From assembly GCA_026399835.1 (NCBI GenBank), contig JAPLQE010000059.1, positions 92,500 through 156,499 of the forward strand: a stretch of 64,000 bases of DNA. Reading direction: 5' to 3'. This stretch comes from Burkholderiales bacterium (GTDB lineage Bacteria > Pseudomonadota > Gammaproteobacteria > Burkholderiales > Burkholderiaceae_E). A program made the translations under genes and the position numbers. A model generated the notes under the pieces. That model saw nothing but the letters and a program-made list of their open reading frames with translations. It searched no databases and was not told the origin of the DNA. How positions within the stretch are numbered: position 1 is the first letter of the stretch; every line of letters begins with the position of its first letter. Positions 18,995-27,722 of this stretch are shown here, piece after piece.

Positions 18995-19888
18995 TCAGGC
19001 CGCGGCGCGCCGCGCCGGCAGCAGCACGCTCGCGATCGCCGCCAGCACGCAGCCCAGCGCCACCCAGTCGTGCCAGGTCGGCCGCTCGCCGAGCAGCGCC
19101 ATACCCGAGAACAGTCCGACCACCGGGATCAGCATCACCGACAGGCTGCTGGCCACCGGCGGCAGAATCGACGCCAGCCGGAACCACAGCAGCTGCGACA
19201 CGCCGAACACCAGGAACACGTTGTAGGCGATGGCCCACCACTCGATCGTGTCCGGCCAGCGCACCCACATCGCGCGCTCGGTCGCCCAGGCGATCGCGCC
19301 GCTGACGACCAGCGCCATCAGCAGCATCCAGAAGGTCAGCACCGTGACCGAGCCCGGCAGCCGGCGGCGGCGCATCAGCTGCGTGCCCAGGCCCCAGGCC
19401 GCGGCCGCGCCCAGCATGAAGAGCGTGCCCAGCGGGCGGCCGGTCAGCGTCGCCAGCTCGCTGCCCAGCAGCAGCGCGACCGCGGCGAACGCGGCCAGCA
19501 CGCCGAAGCCGGTGCGGGCATCGAGCCGGTCGCGGTACAGCCACCAGCCGAACAGCGCCGTCCACACCGGCATGGTGTAGCCGAGGATCGCGGCCCGGCC
19601 CGAGGACAGCAGCTTCACGCCCCAGATCGCCAGCACGTACCAGATCACCACGTTGGTCAGCGCCAGCACGACGAGCTCGCGCCAGTGCTCGCGCCGGACC
19701 CGCAGCGAATGCCCCTGCGCCCGCGCCACCACCGCCAGCAGCACGACGCCGCCCACCATGCACAGCGTGCGAAAGCTGATCGGCGCGAAGTCGCGCACGC
19801 CCGCCTTCATCACCGGCCAGTTCACGCCCCAGAGCACGGTGAGGACGACGAGCAGCAGCAGATCCTTGCGGGACAGGGCGACGGGCAT
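18995..19888 (-). CDS. EamA/DMT family transporter
   Basis: Second drug/metabolite exporter in the window, 297 residues, ten predicted helices. Family start LLLLVVLTVLWGVNWPVMK with the usual WG-NW motif; the first repeat ends near GVLAAFAAVALLLG and the second runs from TLFMLGAAAAWGLGTQL to WHDWVALGCVLAAIASVLL. The ATG at 19888 is in the 39-base spacer from divergent pyrF. Distant from the copy at 3410, so not a local duplication. Substrate unknown. Confidence 0.9.
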   Translation of the reverse strand: MPVALSRKDLLLLVVLTVLWGVNWPVMKAGVRDFAPISFRTLCMVGGVVLLAVVARAQGHSLRVRREHWRELVVLALTNVVIWYVLAIWGVKLLSSGRAAILGYTMPVWTALFGWWLYRDRLDARTGFGVLAAFAAVALLLGSELATLTGRPLGTLFMLGAAAAWGLGTQLMRRRRLPGSVTVLTFWMLLMALVVSGAIAWATERAMWVRWPDTIEWWAIAYNVFLVFGVSQLLWFRLASILPPVASSLSVMLIPVVGLFSGMALLGERPTWHDWVALGCVLAAIASVLLPARRAAA

Positions 19889-19927
19889 GGGCCGGTGGGG
19901 GGGCCGGGCGGGTAGAATCCCGCCGCG

Positions 19928-20752
19928 ATGGCTGCCTCGTTCACAGTGTCGCTCAGGGAGGCCTGGGCCCGTTCCGATTCGCTGCTGTGCGTCGGCCTCG
20001 ACCCCGACCCCGCGCGCATCCCGCCCCACCTCGCCCACCGGCCCGACGCGATCCTGCGGTTCTGCACCGCGATCGTCGACGCGACCGCCGACCTCGTCTG
20101 CGCGTTCAAGCCGCAGATCGCGTATTTCGCGGCGCAGCGCGCCGAGGACCAGCTCGAGGCGCTGATCGCGCACATCCACGCGCGCCACCCCGGCGTGCCG
20201 GTCGTGCTCGACGCCAAGCGCGGCGACATCGGCTCCACCGCCGAGCAGTACGCCCGCGAGGCCTTCGAGCGCTACCGGGCCGACGCCGTCACGGTGAATC
20301 CGTACATGGGCTTCGATTCGGTCGAGCCCTGGCTCGCCCACGCCGGGCGCGGCGTGATCCTGCTCTGCCGCACCTCGAACCCCGGCGGCGCCGACCTGCA
20401 GTCGCTGGACGTCGGCGGCGAGCGGCTCTACGAACGCGTGGCGCGCCTGGCCGCCGGCACCTGGAACACCGGCGGCGAGCTCGGCCTGGTGGTCGGCGCG
20501 ACCGTGCCCGCCGAGCTCGCACGCGTGCGCGCCCTGGCCCCGGACCTGCCGCTGCTTGTGCCCGGCATCGGCGCCCAGGGCGGCGACGTCGCGGCCACCG
20601 TCGCCGCCGGGCGCGATGCCGCCGGCGTCGGGATGATGATCAACTCGTCGCGGGCGATCCTGTACGCCGGCCGCGGCGAGGACTTCGCCGAGGCCGCCCG
20701 ACAGGCGGCCGCCGATACCCGCGACGCGATCAACCAGTACCGCCGTTCCTGA
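19928..20752 (+). CDS. pyrF: orotidine 5'-phosphate decarboxylase
   Basis: Last step of UMP synthesis. 274 residues, the longer type-2 form of bacteria. The catalytic motif DAKRGDIGS is at 95-103, Lys97 being the proton donor; CVGLDPD near 21, [12 protein letters not shown] near 57, VNPYMGFDS and LVVGAT precede the phosphate-binding end [12 protein letters not shown]. It starts 39 bases from the divergent exporter and lies 45 bases upstream of the response regulator gene, probably unrelated in function. Confidence 0.96.
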   Translation: MAASFTVSLREAWARSDSLLCVGLDPDPARIPPHLAHRPDAILRFCTAIVDATADLVCAFKPQIAYFAAQRAEDQLEALIAHIHARHPGVPVVLDAKRGDIGSTAEQYAREAFERYRADAVTVNPYMGFDSVEPWLAHAGRGVILLCRTSNPGGADLQSLDVGGERLYERVARLAAGTWNTGGELGLVVGATVPAELARVRALAPDLPLLVPGIGAQGGDVAATVAAGRDAAGVGMMINSSRAILYAGRGEDFAEAARQAAADTRDAINQYRRS

Positions 20753-20797
20753 CACCAGGCTTACACTGAACCCCCCCGGGCCAACGTCGAGACGCCG

Positions 20798-21484
20798 ATG
20801 AGGGTGCTGCTCGCCGAAGACGACTCCGTGCTCGCAGACGGCCTGTGCCGCTCGCTGCGCAAGGCCGGCTATGCCATCGACTGGGTGGGCTCCGGCAGCG
20901 AGGCCGACGCCGCCCTCACCGCCCAGCCTTACGACCTGGTGATCCTCGACCTCGGCCTGCCCAAGCTCGGCGGCATGGAGGTGCTCAAGCGGCTGCGGGC
21001 GCGCGAGGCCAGCGTGCCGGTGCTCATCCTCACCGCCGCCGACTCGGTCGAGCAGCGCGTGAGCGGCCTGGACTTCGGCGCCGACGACTTCATGGCCAAG
21101 CCCTTCGCGCTGTCCGAGCTCGAGGCGCGCGTGCGGGCGCTGGTGCGGCGCGCCAACGGTGCGGGGTCCAATGTCGTGCGGCTCGGCGACCTGAGCTTCG
21201 ATCAGAGCGGTCGCACCGCCACGCTCCACGGCACCGCGCTCGAGCTGTCCGCGCGCGAGACCGGCCTGCTCGAGGTGCTGCTGTCGCGGGTCGGGCGGCT
21301 GGTCAGCAAGGAGCAGATCGTCGACCACCTCTGCGAATGGGGCGACGAGGTGAGCCACAACGCGATCGAGGTCTACATGCACCGGCTGCGCAAGAAGCTC
21401 GAGGGCGCCGGCCTGCGGATCGCCACGGTGCGCGGGCTCGGCTACTGCCTGGAGCGGCCGCCGGAAGGCGTCGGGAAGCCCTGA
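20798..21484 (+). CDS. OmpR-family response regulator (TctD/QseB-like)
   Basis: Two-component regulator of 228 residues. Receiver: acidic pair Asp8-Asp9, phospho-acceptor Asp51 in LVILDLGLPKLGG, Lys in FMAKPFALSELEARV near 101. The C-terminal winged helix has LEVLLSRVGRLVSKEQIVDHL and VSHNAIEVYMHRLRKKL. The kinase gene begins at or over its stop codon. The kinase N-terminus (FGEILDWMFAPLLLLWPLSV) resembles TctE, so the pair may control tricarboxylate uptake. No target seen nearby. Confidence 0.92.
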   Translation: MRVLLAEDDSVLADGLCRSLRKAGYAIDWVGSGSEADAALTAQPYDLVILDLGLPKLGGMEVLKRLRAREASVPVLILTAADSVEQRVSGLDFGADDFMAKPFALSELEARVRALVRRANGAGSNVVRLGDLSFDQSGRTATLHGTALELSARETGLLEVLLSRVGRLVSKEQIVDHLCEWGDEVSHNAIEVYMHRLRKKLEGAGLRIATVRGLGYCLERPPEGVGKP

Positions 21485-21495
21485 GCCAGCCGCCG

Positions 21496-23215
21496 TTGCC
21501 GACGCGGCGCGCGACCGAGCACACGGTCGACCGGCGCCGGAGCCCCCGTCGCCCGGCCCCACGCGGCCTGTGGGCGCTGCTGCACCCGGGCCGCGGCAGC
21601 CTGCGCGACCTGATCGACACCAACGAGCGCCCGCGCGCGCCGATCTTCGGCAACGACGACGACGAGCCCGATGCCGCCGAGCCTGCCCGCCGCCGGGTGC
21701 GCGAGACACCGCCGTCCGCGCCCGCCCGGGGCCCCGCCGACGGCCCGGCGCCCGAGGCCGACACCCCGCAGGCCGCCACGGGTGGCGGCGCGCGCATCTG
21801 GGCCGGCGGATGGCGCCGGCGCCGCGCCAAGCGCCCCGACGCCGACGCGCTCGAGCAGCGCTCGCTGTTCGGCGAGATCCTCGACTGGATGTTCGCGCCG
21901 CTGCTGCTGCTCTGGCCGCTGTCTGTCGCGGTCACCTTCCTGATCGCCCGCTCGCTCGCCGACGCGCCCTTCGACCGGGCGCTCGACGACCGGACCGAGG
22001 CCCTCGCCCAGCAGGTGCGCATCGCCTCTGACCGCGTCGTCGTGATCCTGCCGCGGGCCGCCCGCGACTTCCTCGCCGCCGACGAGGAGGACGTCACCTA
22101 CTTCCAGGTGATCGGGGCGCGCGGCCAGCTGCTTGCCGGCGAGGCCGACCTGCCGCGGCCCGGTCTGTACGACTATCCGGTGCCCGGCAATGTCAAGCTG
22201 CGGACGGTCGGCTACCGCGGCAACCAGGTGCGGATCGGCTACCTGTACATCGAAGTGACCGACGGCCAGGAGATCGAGCAGGTGCTGGTGCAGGTCGCCG
22301 AGACCCTGGACAAGCGGACCCGGCTGGCCAACGAGATCATCAAGGGCGTGATCTTCCCGCAGTTCATGATCCTGCCGGTCGCGGTGCTGCTCGTCTGGTT
22401 CGGCCTGTCGCGTGGGCTGGCACCGCTCAAGTCGCTGCAGCGGCGCATCCGCGACCGCGCCCCCGACGACCTGTCGCCGATCGACGCTCGCGGGCCTCAG
22501 CACCCAGAGCGAGCTCGCGCTGCGCGAGCCCGACCCCGCCGAGCTGCGCCGCACCCTCGAGCAGATCGCGCGCGGCTCGCAGCGCGCCGCGCACCTGGTC
22601 AGCCAGCTGCTGTCGCTGGCGCGCACCGAGAACCTGCGCGAGGCCGCCACGCTGGCCCCGCTCGAGCTCGCCGCCTTCGCCCGCGAGGCGGTGTCCGACT
22701 GGGTGCCGGCGGCGATCGAGCGCGGGATCGACCTGGGGCTGGAGGTGGGGGGGGCGGAGGGTGCAGAGGGGTCGGAGGGGTCGGGGGACACCGATGCGCA
22801 GGCGCAGGCCGAGCTCGACGAGGCCGACCCGGACGAGATCGAGGACACCCCGCCGACTCGCATCCTCGGCCATCCCATCCTGCTGCGCGAGCTGCTGAAC
22901 AACCTCGTCGACAACGCGCTGCGCTACACCCCGCACGGCGGCCGCGTGACGGTGCGCGTGGCCGGCGGCGAGAGTCGGGTGTACCTCGAGGTCGAGGACA
23001 GCGGCCCCGGCATCCCCGAGGGCGAGCGCGAGCTGGTGTTCGAGCGCTTCTACCGGGTGCTGGGCACGGGCGTCGACGGCAGCGGCCTGGGCCTGCCGAT
23101 CGTGCGCGAGATCGCCGACCAGCACGGCGCGAGCATCGAGATCGACGACGCCGTGCCCGGCGGGCACCCGCCCGGGACGCTGATCAGGGTGGCGTTCACG
23201 GCCGTGTCGGCGTGA
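21496..23215 (+). pseudogene. TctE-like sensor histidine kinase, H-box deleted and frameshifted
   Basis: The N-terminal frame gives a low-complexity start, a first membrane helix (FAPLLLLWPLSVAVTFLIA), a periplasmic TctE-type sensor (LPRPGLYDYPVPGNVKLRTV), a second helix near 22350 and RGLAPLKSLQRRIRDR, up to DDLSPIDA at 22485. There the frame shifts; the other frame resumes LAGLSTQSELALREPDPAEL, which normally follows the H-box. About 40 residues, including the phospho-acceptor His of the usual HQxRTPLAGL motif, are absent. The ATP domain is complete: LLNNLVDNALRYTP, DSGPGIP, FERFYR, GSGLGLPIV. Start is uncertain: TTG 21496 or GTG 21697; no clear ribosome site. As read, neither half can work as a kinase. 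Confidence 0.8.
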
Positions 23216-23241
23216 CCCGGGACGGGCCTGCCTGCCCCGCT

Positions 23242-23270
23242 TTGACGCGGCCCCGAGGCCTGGGTTAAAC
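23242..23270 (+). promoter_or_regulatory. promoter of tRNA-Met
   Basis: TTGACG (23242-23247) and TTAAAC (23265-23270), 17 bases apart, end 12 bases before the tRNA. A good sigma-70 promoter. Confidence 0.75.
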
Positions 23271-23282
23271 TCCGGCCCCTTC

Positions 23283-23359
<77 letters not shown>

Positions 23360-23368
23360 GTCAAGAAC

Positions 23369-23400
23369 AAAGGGTCACCCGCTCCGGCAGGTGGCCCTTT
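23369..23400 (+). terminator. terminator after tRNA-Met
   Basis: AAAGGGTCACC and GGTGGCCCTTT pair over eleven bases (one G-U) around a ten-base loop. The TTT of the stem supplies a short U tract. Confidence 0.75.
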
Positions 23401-23482
23401 GCGCTTTCAGGCCCCTGCCCTCACGATCGGGCATGACCCGATCGCACCGGCCCGACCCGCGCTTCAGCCCGCCCGCCCCCGC

Positions 23483-25396
23483 ATGACCGCCCCCACCTTC
23501 CTCACCGGCGCCAGCGGCTTCGTCGGTCTCGCTCTCGTCGAGCACCTGCTCGAACGCGGCGAGGCGGTCATCGGCTTCGACCTCGCGCCGCCACCCGAAT
23601 CGGCGCTGCGAGCGTTCGCCTCGCTCCCGGGCACCTTCGTCTTCGAGGCCGGCGACGTGCGCGACGAGGCCGCGCTGCGGGCCGCGATGCAGCGGCACGC
23701 CCCCCGTGCGCTGGTCACGCTCGCCGCGGTCACGGCCGACGCCGCGCGGGAACGCGCGAGCCCGGGCGCGATCCTCGAGGTCAACCTCGGCGGCCTGGTG
23801 GCGGCACTGTCGGCGGGCATCGCCTGCGGCATCGAGCGCGTGGTGCATGCGAGCTCGGGCGCCGCCTACGGCGCGAGCGGCGACGGCGCGGACCTGCTGC
23901 GCGAGGACACGACGCCGCTGCGGCCCGAGGGGCTGTACGGCATCACCAAGCAGGCGGGCGAGGCGGTCGCGCGACGGATGGCGGCACTGCACGGGCTGGA
24001 CCTGACGGTGGCGCGGCTCGGCACCTGCTTCGGTCCGTGGGAGCGCGACACCGGCGTGCGCGACACGCCGAGCGCGCCGCTGCAGATCCTGCGGCTGGCG
24101 GAACGCGGCGAGCCGGTGGTGCTGCCGCGCCCGAGCCGGCGCGACTGGCTGTACGTGCGCGACTGCGCGGGCGGCATCGCGGCGCTGCTGGAACGGCGAC
24201 GGCTGCCGCATGCGACCTACAACGTGGCCACCGGCCGCGAGTGCTCGCTGGTCGAGCTGTGCCGCACGCTCGCCGCGCTGCGCCCCGGGTTCGACTGGCG
24301 GCTGCTGGACGAGACCGAGCCCGAGGATGGCGCGAACGTCGCGCTGTACGCGCGCTACGACCGCGCGTCGATGGACGCCTCGCGGCTGCGCTCGGACACC
24401 GGCTTCACGCAGCGCTTCGACCTGCCCGCGGCGATGCGGGACTTCGTGGACTGGCATCGGCAATACGGCGACGCGACCCCGACGCCGGCCCCCGCCGCAG
24501 CACCTACGCCCCCGACACACGCTCCCGCACCCTCTCCCAGGCTCGCGCCCGCCCCCCCACGCCGACCGATGACCGACGCCGCAGCCCCCTCCACAAGCGA
24601 TTTTGTCCCGCCCGCCCCCGCCGCCCGCCGCATGGTCGGTCGGGTCTGCATCGTCACCGGCGCCGCCTCGGGCATCGGCCGCGCCACCGCTCGGCTGCTG
24701 GCCGCGCACGGCGCGCTGGTGGTGATCGCCGACGTGACCACCGAGGTGATCGAAGGCGGGCCACCGACCGAAGCGCTCATCGCGGCCGACGGCCACGTCG
24801 CGCAGTTCGTGCGGACCGACGTCGCGGACACCGCGCAGGTCGAGGCGCTGATCGATGCCACGGTGGCGCGCTTCGGCCGGCTCGACGTCATCGTCAACAA
24901 CGCCTGCATCCGCCACGCCCGCCCCCTGCTCGAGCTCGACGAGGCCGACTGGCAGCGTGTGCTCGACGTGAACCTGGGGGGCGTCTACCGGTGCTGCCGC
25001 GCGGCGGTCCGGCAGATGCTGCGGCAGCCGCCGGTGGACGAGGTGCGCGGGCGCATCGTGAACCTGTCGTCGCAGCACGGGATGATCTGCGCGCCCGGCG
25101 ACCTGGCCTACGGCACCTCCAAGGCCGGCGTCGACTACCTCACCCGGCAGGTCGCGACCGACTACGCGGCGCAGGGCATCGTCTGCAACGCGGTGGCGCC
25201 CGGCAAGATCCAGACGGGCGCGGGCGGCCGCGCGGTCGACCCGACGGTGCTGGACCGCGCGCACCGCCGCACGCCCTGGCCGCGGCTCGGCCACCCGATG
25301 GACGTGGCGCGCGCGGTGCTGTTCCTGGCGAGCGCGGAGGCGAGCTTCGTCACCGGCGCCACGCTGATGGTCGACGGCGGCTGGATGGCGGCCTGA
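23483..25396 (+). CDS. NAD-dependent epimerase joined in frame to an SDR oxidoreductase
   Basis: One open frame of 637 residues with two Rossmann enzymes. Residues 1-330 are an extended SDR (NDP-sugar epimerase type): FLTGASGFVGLALVEHLL, HASSGAAYG, catalytic YGITKQAGE, and YNVATGRECSLVELC. Residues 333-383 are a Pro/Ala linker without predicted structure. From 384 a complete classical SDR follows: VCIVTGAASGIGRATA, NNACIRHARP (Asn-Asn-Ala-Cys instead of NNAG), YGTSKAGVDYL, and a C-terminal MVDGGWMAA. Met363 (base 24569) may be the start of what was a separate gene; no ribosome site precedes it. Next gene starts 29 bases downstream. Fusion could be real or from one indel in the C-rich linker. 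Confidence 0.82.
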   Translation: MTAPTFLTGASGFVGLALVEHLLERGEAVIGFDLAPPPESALRAFASLPGTFVFEAGDVRDEAALRAAMQRHAPRALVTLAAVTADAARERASPGAILEVNLGGLVAALSAGIACGIERVVHASSGAAYGASGDGADLLREDTTPLRPEGLYGITKQAGEAVARRMAALHGLDLTVARLGTCFGPWERDTGVRDTPSAPLQILRLAERGEPVVLPRPSRRDWLYVRDCAGGIAALLERRRLPHATYNVATGRECSLVELCRTLAALRPGFDWRLLDETEPEDGANVALYARYDRASMDASRLRSDTGFTQRFDLPAAMRDFVDWHRQYGDATPTPAPAAAPTPPTHAPAPSPRLAPAPPRRPMTDAAAPSTSDFVPPAPAARRMVGRVCIVTGAASGIGRATARLLAAHGALVVIADVTTEVIEGGPPTEALIAADGHVAQFVRTDVADTAQVEALIDATVARFGRLDVIVNNACIRHARPLLELDEADWQRVLDVNLGGVYRCCRAAVRQMLRQPPVDEVRGRIVNLSSQHGMICAPGDLAYGTSKAGVDYLTRQVATDYAAQGIVCNAVAPGKIQTGAGGRAVDPTVLDRAHRRTPWPRLGHPMDVARAVLFLASAEASFVTGATLMVDGGWMAA

Positions 25397-25424
25397 TGCC
25401 GACCCGGACCCTCGGAGCGCACCC

Positions 25425-26429
25425 ATGACCAACACCCGCATCCTCCTCGCCCGCCGCCCCGTCGGCTGGGTCGACGCCGACTGCTTCCGCATCGAGCCCT
25501 GCCCCGAGCCCGACTGCGGTCCCGAGGACGTTCTGGTCGAGGCGATCTGGCTGTCGCTCGACCCCTACCTGCGCGGCCGCATGAACGCGGGCCCGTCGTA
25601 CGCACCGGGCTTCGCGATCGATCGGCCGATCGTCTCGCGGGTGGTGGGCAGGGTGCTGGCGTCGCGCAACGCACGCTTCGCCGAAGGCGAGTACGTCTGG
25701 GGCTTCCTCGACTGGGCGCTGCGCACCGTGGTGCCGCGCGGCGAGGGCCTCACCCGCATCGACCCGGCGCTCGGACGGCCCAGCCTCGCGATCTCGGCGC
25801 TCGGCATGCCGGGCCTGACGGCCTGGGTCGGCGCGATGGAGATCGGCCGGCCGCGCCCGGGCGACACCGTCTTCGTGTCGTCGGCGGCGGGCGCGGTGGG
25901 GCAGCTCGCCGGACAGTTCGCGAAACGCGCCGGCGCGCGGGTGGTCGGCTCGGCAGGCAGCGCCGACAAGGTGGCGTTCGTGCGCGAGCACTGCCGCTTC
26001 GACGCGGCCTTCGACTACAAGACGCACGACCTCGACGAGGCGCTGCGCGAGCACTGCCCGCGCGGCATCGACGTCTACTTCGACAACGTCGGCGGCGCCA
26101 CGCTCGAGGCGGCGCTGCGCCATGCGAACGTCGGCGCACGCTTCCCGCTGTGCGGGATGATCTCGGCGTACAACGCGACGGTGGATCCGGGCATCCGCGG
26201 CATGCAGCTGATGGTGAGCAAGCGCATCGCGATGACCGGCTTCATCATCTACGACCACGTCCACCAGCTGCCGGCCTACCAGGCCCGCGTGGCGCCCTGG
26301 CTGCGCGACGGCAGCCTGGTCTTCCACGAGGACATCGTGCACGGGATCGAGCGGGCGCCCGCAGCGCTGGTCGGCATGATGAAGGGCGAGGCGATCGGCA
26401 AGCGGCTGGTGCAGGTGTCGGAGGCTTAG
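25425..26429 (+). CDS. NADP-dependent MDR oxidoreductase (CurA/leukotriene-B4-dehydrogenase type)
   Basis: Zinc-free medium-chain reductase of 334 residues that reduces alpha,beta-unsaturated ketones with NADPH. Features: LSLDPYLRGRMNAGPSYAP near 46, LGMPGLTAWVG near 127, the nucleotide loop SSAAGAVGQLAGQFAKRAG near 149, FDYKTHDLDEAL, and DVYFDNVGG. The C-terminal EDIVHGIERAPAALVGMMKGE is the family ending. It lies 29 bases behind the fused epimerase/SDR gene, probably in one transcript. Confidence 0.92.
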   Translation: MTNTRILLARRPVGWVDADCFRIEPCPEPDCGPEDVLVEAIWLSLDPYLRGRMNAGPSYAPGFAIDRPIVSRVVGRVLASRNARFAEGEYVWGFLDWALRTVVPRGEGLTRIDPALGRPSLAISALGMPGLTAWVGAMEIGRPRPGDTVFVSSAAGAVGQLAGQFAKRAGARVVGSAGSADKVAFVREHCRFDAAFDYKTHDLDEALREHCPRGIDVYFDNVGGATLEAALRHANVGARFPLCGMISAYNATVDPGIRGMQLMVSKRIAMTGFIIYDHVHQLPAYQARVAPWLRDGSLVFHEDIVHGIERAPAALVGMMKGEAIGKRLVQVSEA

Positions 26430-26465
26430 TCTTCGGATAGGTCTTCGGATAGGTCTTCGGATAGG
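26430..26465 (+). repeat. three exact tandem copies of a 12-base repeat
   Basis: TCTTCGGATAGG occurs three times without change, beginning directly after the stop codon of the MDR gene; the stop TAG itself is part of a similar TTAG context. Origin unknown; replication slippage is likely. Confidence 0.95.
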
Positions 26466-26536
26466 TCGGGGGCTGCACGCTACGGGTGGCGCGCGGCGCC
26501 GCTGCCCTTCAGGCCGTCGCTTCCTCCGAGGCCCGC

Positions 26537-26557
26537 ACCCCGGGCTTCGCCCGGGGT
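26537..26557. terminator. perfect hairpin ACCCCGGGC-TTC-GCCCGGGGT
   Basis: Nine-base perfect stem and three-base loop, no T-run. May act as a transcript 3' end or processing site for the convergent genes. Confidence 0.45.
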
Positions 26558-26561
26558 CCCC

Positions 26562-26678
26562 GTCTCGCGCGGACGCCCGACGGGCCGGCAAAAAAACTCG
26601 CCTGCTGCGCAGGCTCAGACAGTTTTTGCCTGCCGTGCGGCTGCGCCGCCCGGCACCCGTCGGACGCCCGCGCGAGAC
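26562..26678. repeat. nested inverted repeat, possible bidirectional terminator
   Basis: Outer arms 26562-26584 and 26656-26678 (from GTCTCGCG to CGCGAGAC) pair over 23 bases with two imperfections. Inside, GGCAAAAAAACT (26587-26598) faces AGTTTTTGCC (26621-26630), and the centre holds CCTGC-TGC-GCAGG. A-run on the left and T-run on the right give terminator-like U tracts on both strands. Confidence 0.7.
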
Positions 26679-26728
26679 GGTGCGGCCCAGTCGGTGCGCG
26701 ACGGCCTGAAGGACAGCGGCGCCGAGAG

Positions 26729-26844
26729 ACGTGGATGCATGCGAGCGCGTTCAAGAAACGTGGTTGCATTCGAAGGCGTTCGAGAGACGAGGATGCATTC
26801 GAAGGCGTTCGAGAAACGTGGATGCATGCGAAGGCGTTCGTGCG
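26729..26844. repeat. four tandem 29-base imperfect repeats
   Basis: Units start at 26729, 26758, 26787 and 26816, each beginning ACG(T/A)GG and containing the core GCATTCGAAGGCGTTCG. Units 2 and 3 differ at few bases; unit 1 is most diverged. No spacers, so not CRISPR; 29 is not a multiple of three and the array is not coding. Confidence 0.92.
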
Positions 26845-26965
26845 TCGGTGGGTTCGGTACCCCACCGCTGGTTTGGTGTGAGAAGTTGGCATGCGACCGT
26901 CTTCTCGCACGTCGCCGCTCGGCGACGGGCCGCGCGGAGCGTCGAGCACCTGGGTCCCCGGTCGA

Positions 26966-27721
26966 CTACTCGAGGAACGAAGGGTCCTTGTCGATCATCC
27001 AGCGCGTCATCGCGCCGAACAGCAGCGTCGCCTCGACGCCCTTCGCGTAGGCGGCATCGTGCTGGCGCGCGCTGCGCCGGGCGACGTCGAGCGGCGGCAG
27101 GCGCAGCGCCGCGCCCCCGGCCTGCGCGGCGACCTGCACCTCGCAGGCGCGCTGCAGCTGGTACAGGTAGACGAAGGCGTCGGCGATGCTCGGTCCGCAG
27201 GCGAGCAGGCCGTGGTTGCGCAGGATCATCACGCGGCAGTCGCCCAGGTCGCGCGCGAGCCGCTCGCGCTCGTCGAGGTCGAGCGTGATGCCCTCGAAGT
27301 CGTGGTACGCGATGCGCTCGGTGAAGAACATCGCGGTGAAGCTGAGCGGCAGCAGGCCCTGCTCCTGGCAGGCGACCGCCTGGCCCGCGGTGGTGTGGGT
27401 GTGCGCGACCGCGTGCGCGTCGGGGCGCGCGCGATGGATGGCCGAGTGCACGACGAAGCCAGCCGGATTCACCGGATGCTCGGAGGGGCGGACGATGCTG
27501 CCGTCGATGTCGATCCGCACCAGGTTGGAGGCCTTGACCTCGCGGTACATCAGCCCGAACGGATTGATGAGGAACTGGTCGTCGGTGCCCGGCACGCGCA
27601 CGGTGATGTGGTTGTAGATCATCTCGTGCCAGCCGAGATGATCGAACAGCCGGTACGCGCAGGCCAGGTCGCGCCGGGCCTGCATCTCCTCGGCGGAGTC
27701 GCAGAGGTCCTCGAGTCGCAT
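26966..27721 (-). CDS. class II aldolase/adducin family protein
   Basis: Zinc-dependent class II aldolase fold, 251 residues, in the fuculose-phosphate aldolase/adducin family. Metal ligands are visible as AHTHTTAG (two His) and RNHGLLACG (third His); the family start LACAYRLFDHLGWHEMIYNHITVRVP is complete. Last gene of the leftward cluster: its ATG is one base from the stop of the ketopantoate-reductase-like gene. Members of this subfamily without a sugar-phosphate context often act on hydroxy- or keto-acids; the reaction here is not known. Confidence 0.88.
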   Translation of the reverse strand: MRLEDLCDSAEEMQARRDLACAYRLFDHLGWHEMIYNHITVRVPGTDDQFLINPFGLMYREVKASNLVRIDIDGSIVRPSEHPVNPAGFVVHSAIHRARPDAHAVAHTHTTAGQAVACQEQGLLPLSFTAMFFTERIAYHDFEGITLDLDERERLARDLGDCRVMILRNHGLLACGPSIADAFVYLYQLQRACEVQVAAQAGGAALRLPPLDVARRSARQHDAAYAKGVEATLLFGAMTRWMIDKDPSFLE

Positions 27722-27722
27722 G

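Larger units (their letters stand above)
26430..26965. other. 536-base gene-free segment rich in repeats
   Basis: No frame on either strand shows family features. It contains the 12-base tandem repeat, a perfect GC hairpin, a nested inverted repeat and a four-unit 29-base tandem repeat, described separately. Base composition drops in the A7 and T5 runs and in the 29-base array. It separates the rightward MDR gene from the leftward class II aldolase gene, i.e. it is a convergent 3' region. Confidence 0.8.

Noticed and set aside
26729..26844. CRISPR array
   Set aside because: The 29-base units abut directly with no spacers and no cas genes are present.
26486..26881. Possible small protein over the repeat segment
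   Set aside because: Frame rotates through a 29-base repeat and a large inverted repeat, with no ribosome site or recognisable sequence.
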